From the NCBI GenBank assembly GCA_002500745.1, contig DLST01000010.1, positions 124,001-188,000 on the forward strand: DNA of 64,000 nt, written 5' to 3'. The stretch is from Sphingobacterium sp. UBA7855 (GTDB lineage Bacteria; Bacteroidota; Bacteroidia; Sphingobacteriales; Sphingobacteriaceae). Under the pieces are notes generated by a model. The model was not told the DNA's origin and searched no databases. It saw only the letters and a program-made list of their open reading frames with translations. The number at the start of each line of letters is the position of its first letter. Within the stretch, counting starts at the first letter, position 1. Shown in pieces: positions 53,919 to 63,271 of the stretch. The position numbers and the translations under genes are program-made.

Positions 53919-55604
53919 TTATTTTTTAGCTACCAATGCCTCGGCGACAGCCTGATAGGCTGGCTTTCGGACAAATCCTTCGGTCCATAAACCAACCGGC
54001 TCTCCGCGACGCCAGAATGAACTCTCCTGATCGGGGCTATCCAATGGGCTCCATATGGTAATACCGTATTGCTTATCCTTTGGAATGATTTCCAGATATT
54101 TTTCAACGACATATCTGTACAGGTCAGCTTGTTTCTGATACATTTCAGCCGTGGCATTGCTAGTTTTGATGCCATTTCCTAAGCCAATGTCCAGCTCGGA
54201 TACTTTGATCATCTTACCTGTGGAGGCCAATAGATTGAACATACTGACGATATTGTCTTTGCTGGTATTGATATCGATGTGCATCTGGGTACCGATCCCA
54301 TCTACTTTAACCCCTTTGCTTTCGATGTAGCTGACATAGGCAATCAGCCCCTTACATTTGTTACCACTGCCTTCTAAGCCATAATCATTAATGAATAGGA
54401 GATCGTTGGCATTGCCATATTTGCGGGCAAGCTGGAAGGCTTTTACGGCATAATCTTTTCCTAAATAATCTTGCCAATAGAATTCGTCATCCGCCAAATC
54501 GGTTTTTCCGATTCCGGTCTTTAAAGCATATTGGTCTGGCCAGTCGGACATGGGTTCGTTGACGACATCCCAGGCTTTTATGTAACCTTTGGTTTTTTCC
54601 AGCATACCAGCAATAAATGTCTCCAGCGCTTTGGTGAGTATGGTTTCTTTCTCTGCCGGTGTTTTTTCAATAATATAGCCTCCGGGACTGCCATAGCCCT
54701 CACCATCTGCTGACTGTGCTCTAGTGGAGTTGTTTCCCCAGCCGCCCCAGCCATCGATATTGCTTTCAAAATCTCCGTTAGCAATCAGATTAGCTGAACT
54801 ACCGGTCTTTGTGAGCACAACCTTGTCGATGAATATAGTACCGTCGTATTGGCCGAAATTGATAATAAAACGATCTCTTTCGGCAGTCGCGGTAGCTTTG
54901 AGTTCGTACTCTTTATAGCTCGTCGTTAATGCTAATGAGCCCATATTGTCACCAGTATAATTGGAAGAAGTCTGCAAATCAATGCTTAGGTTACCTGCTT
55001 TATTGCCCCGGGCGACAATCTTTAAGACATACTCTTTCCCCACCTCGGTGGAATTAATGGCATAGGCTGTCTGTGCTTCCCAAGGGTTCACAACGGAAGG
55101 ATTGGTCATTTTTAAAGCATGACCAGCTAGGGCTGGCCCGTCGGAACCTGGTATTTCCACAGGTGCTATTAATTTATTGAGATAGGCCGCATTCTGTCCC
55201 GAGTGCCAGCACAGCGTATGCCCATATAAAGCCATATTGTTTTCCTGTGCGGACGTGATAAGCTGCTCCACACGGGATAGGTTGAGGCTACCGTCTGCCC
55301 GCACAATGGAGCCATGCTTCATTTCATAGCCCATGACCATTTCCTCAAAATTACGGTTAGACAGACGGTAAAGCACCCCTTTGTTTAAATAGTCGTTTAT
55401 ATTGAGCGCTACACCAAGCTTAAAACCTGGGTTTGCCTCCTTGTCTAAATAACTTTTTAGGGGATTGTAGGCATTTATATCTTCTTGTTCAATTACTTTC
55501 TCTGGTTTGTCGACAGCGTATTCCAGGGCATGATATTTGGAACAGGAACTCCATACGGTGCCGAGCGAAAGTAGGATGACGATAGTTTTATTGATTTTTT
55601 TCAT
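53919..55604 (-). CDS. GH10 endo-beta-1,4-xylanase with a carbohydrate-binding insert, lipoprotein
   Basis: 561 residues with a lipoprotein signal (VWSSC, Cys21). GH10 features: HTLCWHSGQN (129-138), the acid/base Glu350 in WDVVNEPMSDW, INDYGLEGS, QMHID, and the nucleophile Glu470 in VSELDIGLG, with an intact C-terminus. Between residues about 152 and 310 a CBM4/22-like jelly-roll is inserted in the barrel, as in XusE-linked Xyn10C-type enzymes. Here the order of its halves looks swapped: HALKMTNPSVVNPWEAQ comes near the start, and the module opening NLIANGDFESNIDGW at the end. It lies 23 bases after the XusE-like gene and should cut xylan at the cell surface. Confidence 0.93.
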   Translation of the reverse strand: MKKINKTIVILLSLGTVWSSCSKYHALEYAVDKPEKVIEQEDINAYNPLKSYLDKEANPGFKLGVALNINDYLNKGVLYRLSNRNFEEMVMGYEMKHGSIVRADGSLNLSRVEQLITSAQENNMALYGHTLCWHSGQNAAYLNKLIAPVEIPGSDGPALAGHALKMTNPSVVNPWEAQTAYAINSTEVGKEYVLKIVARGNKAGNLSIDLQTSSNYTGDNMGSLALTTSYKEYELKATATAERDRFIINFGQYDGTIFIDKVVLTKTGSSANLIANGDFESNIDGWGGWGNNSTRAQSADGEGYGSPGGYIIEKTPAEKETILTKALETFIAGMLEKTKGYIKAWDVVNEPMSDWPDQYALKTGIGKTDLADDEFYWQDYLGKDYAVKAFQLARKYGNANDLLFINDYGLEGSGNKCKGLIAYVSYIESKGVKVDGIGTQMHIDINTSKDNIVSMFNLLASTGKMIKVSELDIGLGNGIKTSNATAEMYQKQADLYRYVVEKYLEIIPKDKQYGITIWSPLDSPDQESSFWRRGEPVGLWTEGFVRKPAYQAVAEALVAKK

Positions 55605-55627
55605 CGCGGTTCATAATTGATTTGATA

Positions 55628-56653
55628 CTACTTTTTGATGAATGTAAAAGTTTCCATTTTGACAGATCTGTCCCGCATCACGAGGGTATCCTTGCTTGTG
55701 ACAGTCATTTGTGCCATATCAATCGTATAGGATAAATAAAGTGCATCTCTGTCTGTATTGCCCCAGCTATTTTTTTCGCCCCGTTTGACGAACTTTCCGG
55801 TCCCTGACGCAGATATTCCCGCGCTGCCTGAGCTAACACTGCAATTATTATCGTCATCAAAAGTTAAGTTCAGATTGACAGTGATATTAACATTATCAGC
55901 TCCCTTAAAAGATAGCGGCAAAATCGACTTTTTAAGTGCTGCTGTATTGACGCTTTTGACTTCATCTTTTTCTACATAAGTCTGGTGCCTGACGACATTT
56001 TTAGTCAGGTTGCTGTTAGCACCTTTGCCCACGATCTGGTCGGTACCCCGACGCAGGTAATTGCCGTGCCAAGGATTGATATATTTGAGTGCATAAAAGA
56101 TAAAATCTTTTGGTGCGACATCCCAATCGGATACAATAGCCCTATTGGCAGTCTGTAGCGACGTTTTACCGGAGAGGATGGAATCGGCGTTAACCACTTT
56201 TGTCATCCTTAGAGGAAGTACGTAATAGGTTTCCAAGGATTTTGAGTCGGCAAAAAATGCGTCAGTCAGTTGCACTTCAACACCGCCTGTGAGACTACCA
56301 CTTGGGATGTTAATTTGATTGCTGCTAAGCTGGTAGTAATTGTTGGGTAATGCGGTAACTGCCTGCCCGTTTGGATAGCTAAGGCCATTCGTAAGGCTGT
56401 TGTCGACAACAAAATCGATACGGATGTCTTTTCCATTGTTGTATACTCCTCCAGTGGTTGCCATGACTTTCACTTTATGCTGGTTGTCGAGGCTGTTGTC
56501 AAAAATGTCTTCGCCCAGCGTTACCGTTCTGACGGGTGTCTGATAGGCGAAGTACACCGATTGAAATTCAAAGTCTGGGAACTCCCAATCATTATTTTTG
56601 CAAGACGCCAAGCTAACTAAGGCCATTGCGTAGAGGATATTGATCTTTTTCAT
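55628..56653 (-). CDS. XusE-like DUF1735/DUF5627 surface lipoprotein
   Basis: 341 residues with a lipoprotein signal (SLASC, Cys18). The N-terminal part (about 30-160) is DUF1735-like: SVYFAYQTPVRTVTLGED, KVKVMATTGGVYNNGKDI, YYQLSSNQINIPSGSLTGG and YYVLPLRMTKV. The C-terminal part (about 190-341) resembles DUF5627: FYALKYINPWHGNYLRRG, then beta-strands ending in RSVKMETFTFIKK. In Prevotella and Bacteroides xylan loci a protein of this kind sits between the second SusD and the GH10 gene and contributes to binding xylan. Position and architecture agree here; binding is inferred. Confidence 0.85.
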   Translation of the reverse strand: MKKINILYAMALVSLASCKNNDWEFPDFEFQSVYFAYQTPVRTVTLGEDIFDNSLDNQHKVKVMATTGGVYNNGKDIRIDFVVDNSLTNGLSYPNGQAVTALPNNYYQLSSNQINIPSGSLTGGVEVQLTDAFFADSKSLETYYVLPLRMTKVVNADSILSGKTSLQTANRAIVSDWDVAPKDFIFYALKYINPWHGNYLRRGTDQIVGKGANSNLTKNVVRHQTYVEKDEVKSVNTAALKKSILPLSFKGADNVNITVNLNLTFDDDNNCSVSSGSAGISASGTGKFVKRGEKNSWGNTDRDALYLSYTIDMAQMTVTSKDTLVMRDRSVKMETFTFIKK

Positions 56654-56669
56654 CGTGTGCTTGTTAAGT

Positions 56670-58433
56670 TTAATTCCAACCTATATTTTGTATAAGATTA
56701 CTGTATTTAAGTACCTCACTGTAGGGAATTGGACCGTAATTCATATAGTTTTCATAGACTCTATTTTCTACAGGTATTTCGGTATAGTTATTATTAGTGA
56801 TGTTTATTCCCTTGGCGGCGACATTGATGTCCATTTTCCAGCGGCGTAGATCCCAAAAGCGAAATCCTTCAAAGCATAGCTCCAGTCGGCGTTCGTTTCG
56901 GATCAGCTGCCGCATTTGATCTTTATTGTTTTTTACTTGCTCTAGGTATGGATCGCCATTGTTGGTGCCTACACCTGCACGCCTGCGGATAGCTTTAATG
57001 ATATCGTAGGCAGAGAACGCAAAGGTTCCCATGCCGGTAGGTCCCCAAGCTTCATTAGCTGCTTCGGCATAGGCTAGATACATTTCTGTCATGCGTATAC
57101 GAGCGTTGAAATGCATTTGCTGGGTTGAAGATGATGGATTGAGATTGACATCCTGACGCAGGAGCTTTTTCAGGTAGTACCCCGTCCGTGTGGAGGTTTC
57201 CACTTTGTTTAAGCCGTCATTTGTTGCACTATTGGCTGTTGTATTGATCGCTGTATTGCTGACCCCTGCTGTTGCTCCATTGACAATGATATAGGTTTTT
57301 AATCGGGGATCCCTTTTGTCGTAAGGGTTGGCCGTGTTGTAAGCCGAATTGGCATCGCTAATGGGATAGCCATTCTCCATAGGGAAGGCATCGACCAGGT
57401 TCTGTGTTGGATTGAGTCGCCCTCTTCCAAATAAGGTGGGCGGAAAATGGTCTTGTTCCATGCTGTTGCTATTTCCTTTGTCAGTGCGCCAAATAATTTC
57501 GGCTGGATTGGATCCAGAGGTCAGGCCATCGATTACGTCTTTATTGTACCAGGTAAATCCTTTAGGATCTATGCCACTGGCTCCGCCTTTGGCTTGAATG
57601 ACCTGTCCCGCATAGTTTGCGGCTTGTTCCCAAGTGGTTTTGCTCCCTTCACTGTATGCTGGGCTGGCAGCTAGCAGCGCTGCTCTAGCTCGGATAGCTT
57701 GTGCGATGCGTTTGGTCATCCGTAGTTTAAAAGTATCGCCAAATACGCGATTGTAATCATTGGCGTTTATAGATCCTGCATATTTGGCTGGAACTTGGCT
57801 ATCGCTGGTTATATTTTCATAATCCATTGGGAGGAGGTCCTCTGCATTTTTTATATCATCGTATAACTGCTGCATACAGGCTTCAAATGAGGCTCGAGGT
57901 TGATTGAAATCCGAATTGACGGTCTCGGGAGTCAAACGAATGGGTACGCCCATTATTTCTCCTGTATTTGACTTGCCGGCATGTGCTTGTAGAAGATGGA
58001 ACATAAATAGCGCACGAAGACCGTAGGCTTCGCCTTTCATCCGGTCGTTGAATAGGGCGCTGACTTTTGGTTCCATTGCCCATTCTACTTCATCGGTTAA
58101 GGACAGAAAATTATTTAGATATTGGATAGCTGCGTAACTGTTGCGCCATTGATCGAAAGGGTTGTTTATGCTTGTCCACTGTCCGGTTGCCGTTTTTAGA
58201 AAAGTATTGTTCTTGTCGTTGCTCACCGCATTGTCGGTTGCTACATCGTCAAAGCTGTAACTGTTGCTCGGAATCCGGTTATATCCATTTAGGAGCAGTC
58301 CCTGGGCATACAAAGGACGGCTATTGGCCGTTTCAATTTCGAGATTGTTCTCTAGAGCAGGCTCAAACATATCATCGCAGGAAGAAAATAACAGGCTGCT
58401 CAGGATAGCTATCATTAGTATTTTTTTCATCAT
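56670..58433 (-). CDS. SusD/RagB family lipoprotein, second of the xylan locus (XusD-like)
   Basis: 587 residues; adjacent ATGs at 58433 and 58430 are equivalent. Lipoprotein signal ends at Cys19 or 18 (LLFSSC). SusD motifs are WRNSYAAIQYLNNFLSL, EAYGLRALFMFHLLQAHAG (about 135-153), a Trp-containing surface region, RMTEMYLAYAEAANEAWG and NERRLELCFEGFRFWDLRRW. It follows the second SusC after 21 bases and precedes the XusE-like gene after 16 bases. It should cap that SusC and help load xylo-oligosaccharides. Confidence 0.92.
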   Translation of the reverse strand: MMKKILMIAILSSLLFSSCDDMFEPALENNLEIETANSRPLYAQGLLLNGYNRIPSNSYSFDDVATDNAVSNDKNNTFLKTATGQWTSINNPFDQWRNSYAAIQYLNNFLSLTDEVEWAMEPKVSALFNDRMKGEAYGLRALFMFHLLQAHAGKSNTGEIMGVPIRLTPETVNSDFNQPRASFEACMQQLYDDIKNAEDLLPMDYENITSDSQVPAKYAGSINANDYNRVFGDTFKLRMTKRIAQAIRARAALLAASPAYSEGSKTTWEQAANYAGQVIQAKGGASGIDPKGFTWYNKDVIDGLTSGSNPAEIIWRTDKGNSNSMEQDHFPPTLFGRGRLNPTQNLVDAFPMENGYPISDANSAYNTANPYDKRDPRLKTYIIVNGATAGVSNTAINTTANSATNDGLNKVETSTRTGYYLKKLLRQDVNLNPSSSTQQMHFNARIRMTEMYLAYAEAANEAWGPTGMGTFAFSAYDIIKAIRRRAGVGTNNGDPYLEQVKNNKDQMRQLIRNERRLELCFEGFRFWDLRRWKMDINVAAKGINITNNNYTEIPVENRVYENYMNYGPIPYSEVLKYSNLIQNIGWN

Positions 58434-58454
58434 TCTCTTTTTAACTATTCATGA

Positions 58455-61334
58455 TTAAAATAAAGCCTTAAGGCCGACGTTGAAAAATCGGGTTTGGGGC
58501 GCTTGTCCAATATTCAATTGCATGGTTTCTTTTTCCTTTGCAATCATCAACAGATTGGATCCATTGGCATAAATTCCCAGTTCGTGGATAAATTTGGAGG
58601 TGAGTATATGTTTGGGAAAATCATAGGAAAGCTGCACTTTGGACAAATTGATACGATCGTTCTTATAAAGCCAAAAGTCTGAGCTTCGAAAGTTATTGTC
58701 GCTGTTAAATGTGGTTAGGCGTGGGTAAGTTGCAGTCTCTTTGGTCGACTCGGTCCAACGGTCACGCACGGCCACCGAATATTTATCCTCTGCATCCACC
58801 CAAAAATACGAACTGTTTTTCATGGCCTTAGCACCGAACTGGCCTGTAGCAGCTGCAAATAAGGTTAAGTTGTTCCATTTCACTGTTAGGTTCAGTCCGA
58901 GTGTAAGTGGCGACCCCGCCCATCCACCTTTGCCCAAATATACTTCGTCTCGTGTATCAATGGTGCCGTCTCCATTTTGATCTTTATACTTTATATCACC
59001 GGGCTTTACTTCACCAAAGGAGGAGAAGGCCGAATTGTCAATATCGGACTGGCTCATATAAAAACCGTCGTGCTGTAAGCCCCAAATGGCGTCTAGCGGT
59101 TTTCCGGCTCTATTTTGATAGCTAAACTGATAGAGTTCGTCCCTTTTGACTGCTTTTGTTGTATAATACATGCCATTGAAACCCAGCGATACAAACGTTT
59201 GGTTGATCTGTTTGTTCAGATTGATGCCAAAGTCAATTCCCCGACGTTCGTCAATGTTATAATTGATATAAGGAAGATCCGAGTAAACGGGCCAACCGGT
59301 CATGAAATACATGGGATATTGGGTTGTGGCCTGTACCAAACCGCCGCTCATACGATTAAAAAAGTAAGCGGTACTGAACGTGATCAGGTTATCGTAAAGC
59401 CCCCCTTCCAGGGCGACATTAAATTCCTTGCGTTTTGGAAACTTCATGTTTGGATTGTCGCCTCTTCGTCGGTCAAAAGAGTGCACCAATGCACCATCTG
59501 CCCAGCTATACCAAGCTCCGTCGTTGTAGGTATAATAGCCTTGATAAAGGTAATAATCGCTAATGTCCAGATCGGTGTTTAGAATACCTGCTGAAGCAGA
59601 CAATCTTAACTCGTTGACGATTCTATTGTTGGCGAGGAAGTTTTCTTTAGACAAACGCCAGGCAAGTGCCAGTGTAGGCGATAGGGCTTGCCTGTTTCCC
59701 TGTGGTAATTTTGCAGAGTGGCTGTAAGCGCTACTAAAGTCAACATAATATTTGCTTGAATAGTTGTAGCCTAATTGTAGCCCTAGGTTAGCATTGCTGA
59801 CTTTATGATAGCTGCCGGAGGCAGCGATCTGAAACGCATTGGCCAAAAGGATTGCCGAAACATGGTGATTGCTATTGTAGGTGCGATTAAAGTTCAGGGA
59901 GCCATTGAGTCCTATGGTCTGCCGATAGGTACTACCACTGATATTCTGGATACCTGAAATGCGGTCATCGCCATATTTTGTGAGGCTACTGATTCGATCT
60001 TTTCCATCGTAGTTATTCCATGATGCCTGATATACTGCATAATTGTTGTTGTAGGACTGATTGTAATTTGACTGATAGTCCACGGCGAGGTTAGTTTTAA
60101 AAACTAGGCCTTGCAGTATATTTTTCAAGTCAAAATTCAAACCCGTATTAAATTGAAACTGCCGGTTGAGATAACGATTTGTGCCACCGGCATAAATATT
60201 TGCAAAAGCATTGGTTTGGTCGAGCTGACTTCCCCCCAGGAGATATTTGCCATCGACAAGAAAATTACTGTTGTTGACATAGATCATCGAGTTGATATCT
60301 CCTTCTTCAATCATATCAATCGGAATGAGGGGGGAGAAGCGATGTGGGCGTATGGTCGCTGCTGCATCCCAATAGTTCGCGTTTACTCCTTTTGAAACAT
60401 AGAAACTGGCTGCTGCATCTACATTTAATGAGATGAGGTCACTGACTTTGACATCTATATTACCGCGCATATTAAATCTATTGGCACCACCATTTTTCTT
60501 CGCTTGTCCAAAATTGAGCATAGCTCCTTCTGACCAGAATCCAAAGTTGGTATAGTATTGCGCCCGCTGGTTGCCCCCTGATATTTCGGCGGTCGCATCG
60601 TAGCGGTTGTAATGATCTTTAATATAGTCCGATGAATAGTAATCGACGTTAGGGTAGCGAAAGGGATTTGTTCCAGCTGCGTGTTGATAGATCGTTTCAG
60701 CGCTATAAAGCGGTGTTAATCCATCATTTTGTCGGGCTTCGTTATACAATGTCATATATTCTGCTGAGCCCAGGTATTGCGGATAGCTTATCGCAGCGTT
60801 GATACCAGCATTCGCCCTGATTTTGATCTTCTGGCCCCCGGCCATTCCACGTTTTGTGCTAATGCTGATGACGCCTTTGGCCGCCCGGCTCCCATAAAGT
60901 GCAATGGCATTGACTCCTTTTAGCACACTGATCTGCTCGATTTCTGTGGGCATCACATTGTTGGCATCGCGCGGAAATCCATCCACTAAGACCAGATAAC
61001 CGCTCATTCCCCAAATATTTCCATTATAACCTGGAATAAATGCATCGAGATTTTCTAGACTATAGGTATTATAGCTCTTATCGAGCAATTGAGGAATGTT
61101 GATGGTTTGAACATTGCCGATGAGATCATTTTTATGAACTTTGCGGAATGCGACTTGTACAATTGATGTACTATCTGTGCCGCTACTGTCTGAAACTGCG
61201 GCTCTCAACAATTCACGGAATATATTTCTATCTGTTATTACGTTTGGATCATGCGATGCTTTGGCCATTCCTTCAGTGGTGGCGATCCAGCTTAATCCAA
61301 GACATAGTGCTATCGTTAATTTTTTGTACTTCAT
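58455..61334 (-). CDS. SusC/RagA transporter, second of the xylan locus (XusC-like), no N-terminal extension
   Basis: 959 residues from the ATG at 61334; the open frame runs 23 codons further upstream into the preceding SusD gene, without signal-peptide character. The signal is MKYKKLTIALCLGLSWIA. Unlike the other complete SusC proteins here, there is no CarboxypepD_reg-like domain: a short linker (about 27-75) leads straight to the plug, with LVLVDGFPRD and VLKGVNAIALYGSRAAKGVI. The barrel ends in FFNVGLKALF. As the second SusC of a tandem pair, it is expected to import xylo-oligosaccharides of a different size or decoration from the first. Confidence 0.9.
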   Translation of the reverse strand: MKYKKLTIALCLGLSWIATTEGMAKASHDPNVITDRNIFRELLRAAVSDSSGTDSTSIVQVAFRKVHKNDLIGNVQTINIPQLLDKSYNTYSLENLDAFIPGYNGNIWGMSGYLVLVDGFPRDANNVMPTEIEQISVLKGVNAIALYGSRAAKGVISISTKRGMAGGQKIKIRANAGINAAISYPQYLGSAEYMTLYNEARQNDGLTPLYSAETIYQHAAGTNPFRYPNVDYYSSDYIKDHYNRYDATAEISGGNQRAQYYTNFGFWSEGAMLNFGQAKKNGGANRFNMRGNIDVKVSDLISLNVDAAASFYVSKGVNANYWDAAATIRPHRFSPLIPIDMIEEGDINSMIYVNNSNFLVDGKYLLGGSQLDQTNAFANIYAGGTNRYLNRQFQFNTGLNFDLKNILQGLVFKTNLAVDYQSNYNQSYNNNYAVYQASWNNYDGKDRISSLTKYGDDRISGIQNISGSTYRQTIGLNGSLNFNRTYNSNHHVSAILLANAFQIAASGSYHKVSNANLGLQLGYNYSSKYYVDFSSAYSHSAKLPQGNRQALSPTLALAWRLSKENFLANNRIVNELRLSASAGILNTDLDISDYYLYQGYYTYNDGAWYSWADGALVHSFDRRRGDNPNMKFPKRKEFNVALEGGLYDNLITFSTAYFFNRMSGGLVQATTQYPMYFMTGWPVYSDLPYINYNIDERRGIDFGINLNKQINQTFVSLGFNGMYYTTKAVKRDELYQFSYQNRAGKPLDAIWGLQHDGFYMSQSDIDNSAFSSFGEVKPGDIKYKDQNGDGTIDTRDEVYLGKGGWAGSPLTLGLNLTVKWNNLTLFAAATGQFGAKAMKNSSYFWVDAEDKYSVAVRDRWTESTKETATYPRLTTFNSDNNFRSSDFWLYKNDRINLSKVQLSYDFPKHILTSKFIHELGIYANGSNLLMIAKEKETMQLNIGQAPQTRFFNVGLKALF

Positions 61335-61359
61335 TTTTTGAATGATTAAATGAAACTTG

Positions 61360-63258
61360 TTACCAGCCTGGGTTCTGATAGAACTCGGGATACATACTGA
61401 CATCTCTGACTTTTAGTGGCAACCAGTAGTGTTTGCTCGTGAATTTGCGTTCCAAAATGATATTCTCTTGAATATTGACAACACGATTTTGAGATGGATC
61501 TTGGTTGTTAAATACGCCTGCTCGATCAAAGAAAACCGCTTTTTTTAAGGTATATGGAGCTTCTGTCAGCAACAACCAGCGGCGCAGATCATTAAATCGG
61601 TGCCCTTCGAAAGAAAGTTCGACAGCGCGTTCGCGGCGTAACTCGGGAAGCAGGGATTCGGCAGAGCCAAGAAACTTACTGTTCACATGTCCCACGCCAG
61701 CCCGGTCGCGTACAATATTGATTGCGTCGACAGCGGTTTTACCATAATTGTCTGCTTTGCCGGTGGCCGAATTAGATGCCATCATGGCTGCTTCTGCATA
61801 CATCAAATAAACATCGGAAAGGCGCATGTAAGGGACGTAAATATGAAGCGTGGTTCCGTAACTATAAGCTTGATCATATTTATTGGCTGTCAAAGGGATA
61901 AATTTGCGTAAGACATAGCCTGTCTGACTGCCAGTACGGGTATCTCGATAGCTTCCGCCTGTGTATAGATTGGCATTGCGGTTTTTCTCTTCTGACGCGG
62001 ACATGTTTCCCTGAACGACCTTTGTGCCGTCAAAAATAATGTCCTTATAAAAGCGTGGATCCCGATCTTTCCAAGGGTATTCGGCATTATATCCCGATTC
62101 CGAGTCGGACTCGGTAATGTCCTTGATCGGTAAGCCACTTTTCATGCCATAGTAGTCGACATAATTTGCGGTCGGATTGAACTTCAGGTCGCCGTCGCCA
62201 ACCTCTAAAGGGATGTACTGTTTGCTGGTCCCCCAATTAGATACCCAGGCATCAATATAAGGTCCCCTGAAGATTGCCTCTGTACTTCCTGGCATCGCCC
62301 AGTTTTGTCCCGTTGTATAGAAGTTTAAATGGATATTGGCTAGTGGTACCAGCGCATAACCTGTCTGGCCGCTTTCGACAAGCGAGAGCAATTCACCAAA
62401 AGCTTGAGCCGCTTTTTTACAATAATCTGCGTGATAGGTCTTACTTCCTGTTGACTGAAAGTTCATTAAGGGACTTCCTGCCCAAAGGTAGTTCTTACCA
62501 AGGTAGGCCAGCGCCATAATTTTATTGATGCGCAGCTGATTTTTACCCAGTGTACGTTTTCCAGCGGTTGTATTATCCCAATCAATTGGCAAAAGGTCGG
62601 CCGCTTCTCTAAAATCGGCTGCGGCAAGATCCGCACAGGCCTGATAGCTCAGTCGTGGTAGTCGAAGCTTTTCGTCGCTAGGAAGTACATAATTAATGTA
62701 CGGCATACCGCCAAAATATTCCATTAGTCGATGGTGAAACCAACCTCGGAAAAATAACAATTGCCCCTTGATCAGATCCCTTTCTTCTTGTGTTGCTTCG
62801 GTCAGTTTATCTATATTTTCTAAGCCTAAGCTTATTTTGCGAAGCCCAAACCATGCGGCGCTCCATAAATCGCGGAAGGCGCGGTTGGCGAATACATCGT
62901 CATTTCTGGTAGTAAAATCGCCCTGATCCATCCAACCGGCTCCCCAACCATCAAAGTCTCTTTGCCAACCCCAAAAATTACCTTCGTCTATTTTGTTTAC
63001 GAAATGAAAATTGTTTGCTGTGGAAGTTATTTCGTCCTCGCCCCAGTTCCAAGAGTTGGTCCAGTAGTTGTTACTGAAATTAACTACACAGTTATACAGC
63101 TCTTCGGTATACCCCTGAAAGTTTATAAAATTTTTGAATGCTTCTTTGGATGATACGTTGGACTGCTCTTCTTTATCTAGATATTTATTGCAGGAAAGTA
63201 AGGATGTGGATGACCACAGCACACCCGTTATAAAAATTACCTTGAAATATTTTTTCAT
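61360..63258 (-). CDS. SusD/RagB family lipoprotein, first of the xylan locus (XusB-like)
   Basis: 632 residues from the ATG at 63258; an 11-codon upstream extension overlaps the end of the SusC gene and is unlikely. The lipoprotein signal ends at Cys23 (TSLLSC). It is larger than most SusD proteins, with extra Trp-rich loops (NYWTNSWNWGEDE, FWGWQRDFDGWGAGWMDQ at about 118-135) that may form the glycan-binding platform. SusD motifs include LLFFRGWFHHRLMEYFGGMPYI, RLSDVYLMYAEAAMMA and RERAVELSFEGHRFNDLRRWL. It follows the first SusC after 13 bases. Xylan binding is inferred from the locus. Confidence 0.92.
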   Translation of the reverse strand: MKKYFKVIFITGVLWSSTSLLSCNKYLDKEEQSNVSSKEAFKNFINFQGYTEELYNCVVNFSNNYWTNSWNWGEDEITSTANNFHFVNKIDEGNFWGWQRDFDGWGAGWMDQGDFTTRNDDVFANRAFRDLWSAAWFGLRKISLGLENIDKLTEATQEERDLIKGQLLFFRGWFHHRLMEYFGGMPYINYVLPSDEKLRLPRLSYQACADLAAADFREAADLLPIDWDNTTAGKRTLGKNQLRINKIMALAYLGKNYLWAGSPLMNFQSTGSKTYHADYCKKAAQAFGELLSLVESGQTGYALVPLANIHLNFYTTGQNWAMPGSTEAIFRGPYIDAWVSNWGTSKQYIPLEVGDGDLKFNPTANYVDYYGMKSGLPIKDITESDSESGYNAEYPWKDRDPRFYKDIIFDGTKVVQGNMSASEEKNRNANLYTGGSYRDTRTGSQTGYVLRKFIPLTANKYDQAYSYGTTLHIYVPYMRLSDVYLMYAEAAMMASNSATGKADNYGKTAVDAINIVRDRAGVGHVNSKFLGSAESLLPELRRERAVELSFEGHRFNDLRRWLLLTEAPYTLKKAVFFDRAGVFNNQDPSQNRVVNIQENIILERKFTSKHYWLPLKVRDVSMYPEFYQNPGW

Positions 63259-63271
63259 CTGTCTAATTGCT

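Noticed and set aside
59115..59582. 155-residue plus-strand frame inside the XusC-like gene
   Set aside because: The minus strand is a continuous SusC barrel; the opposite frame is a mirror of its codon pattern.
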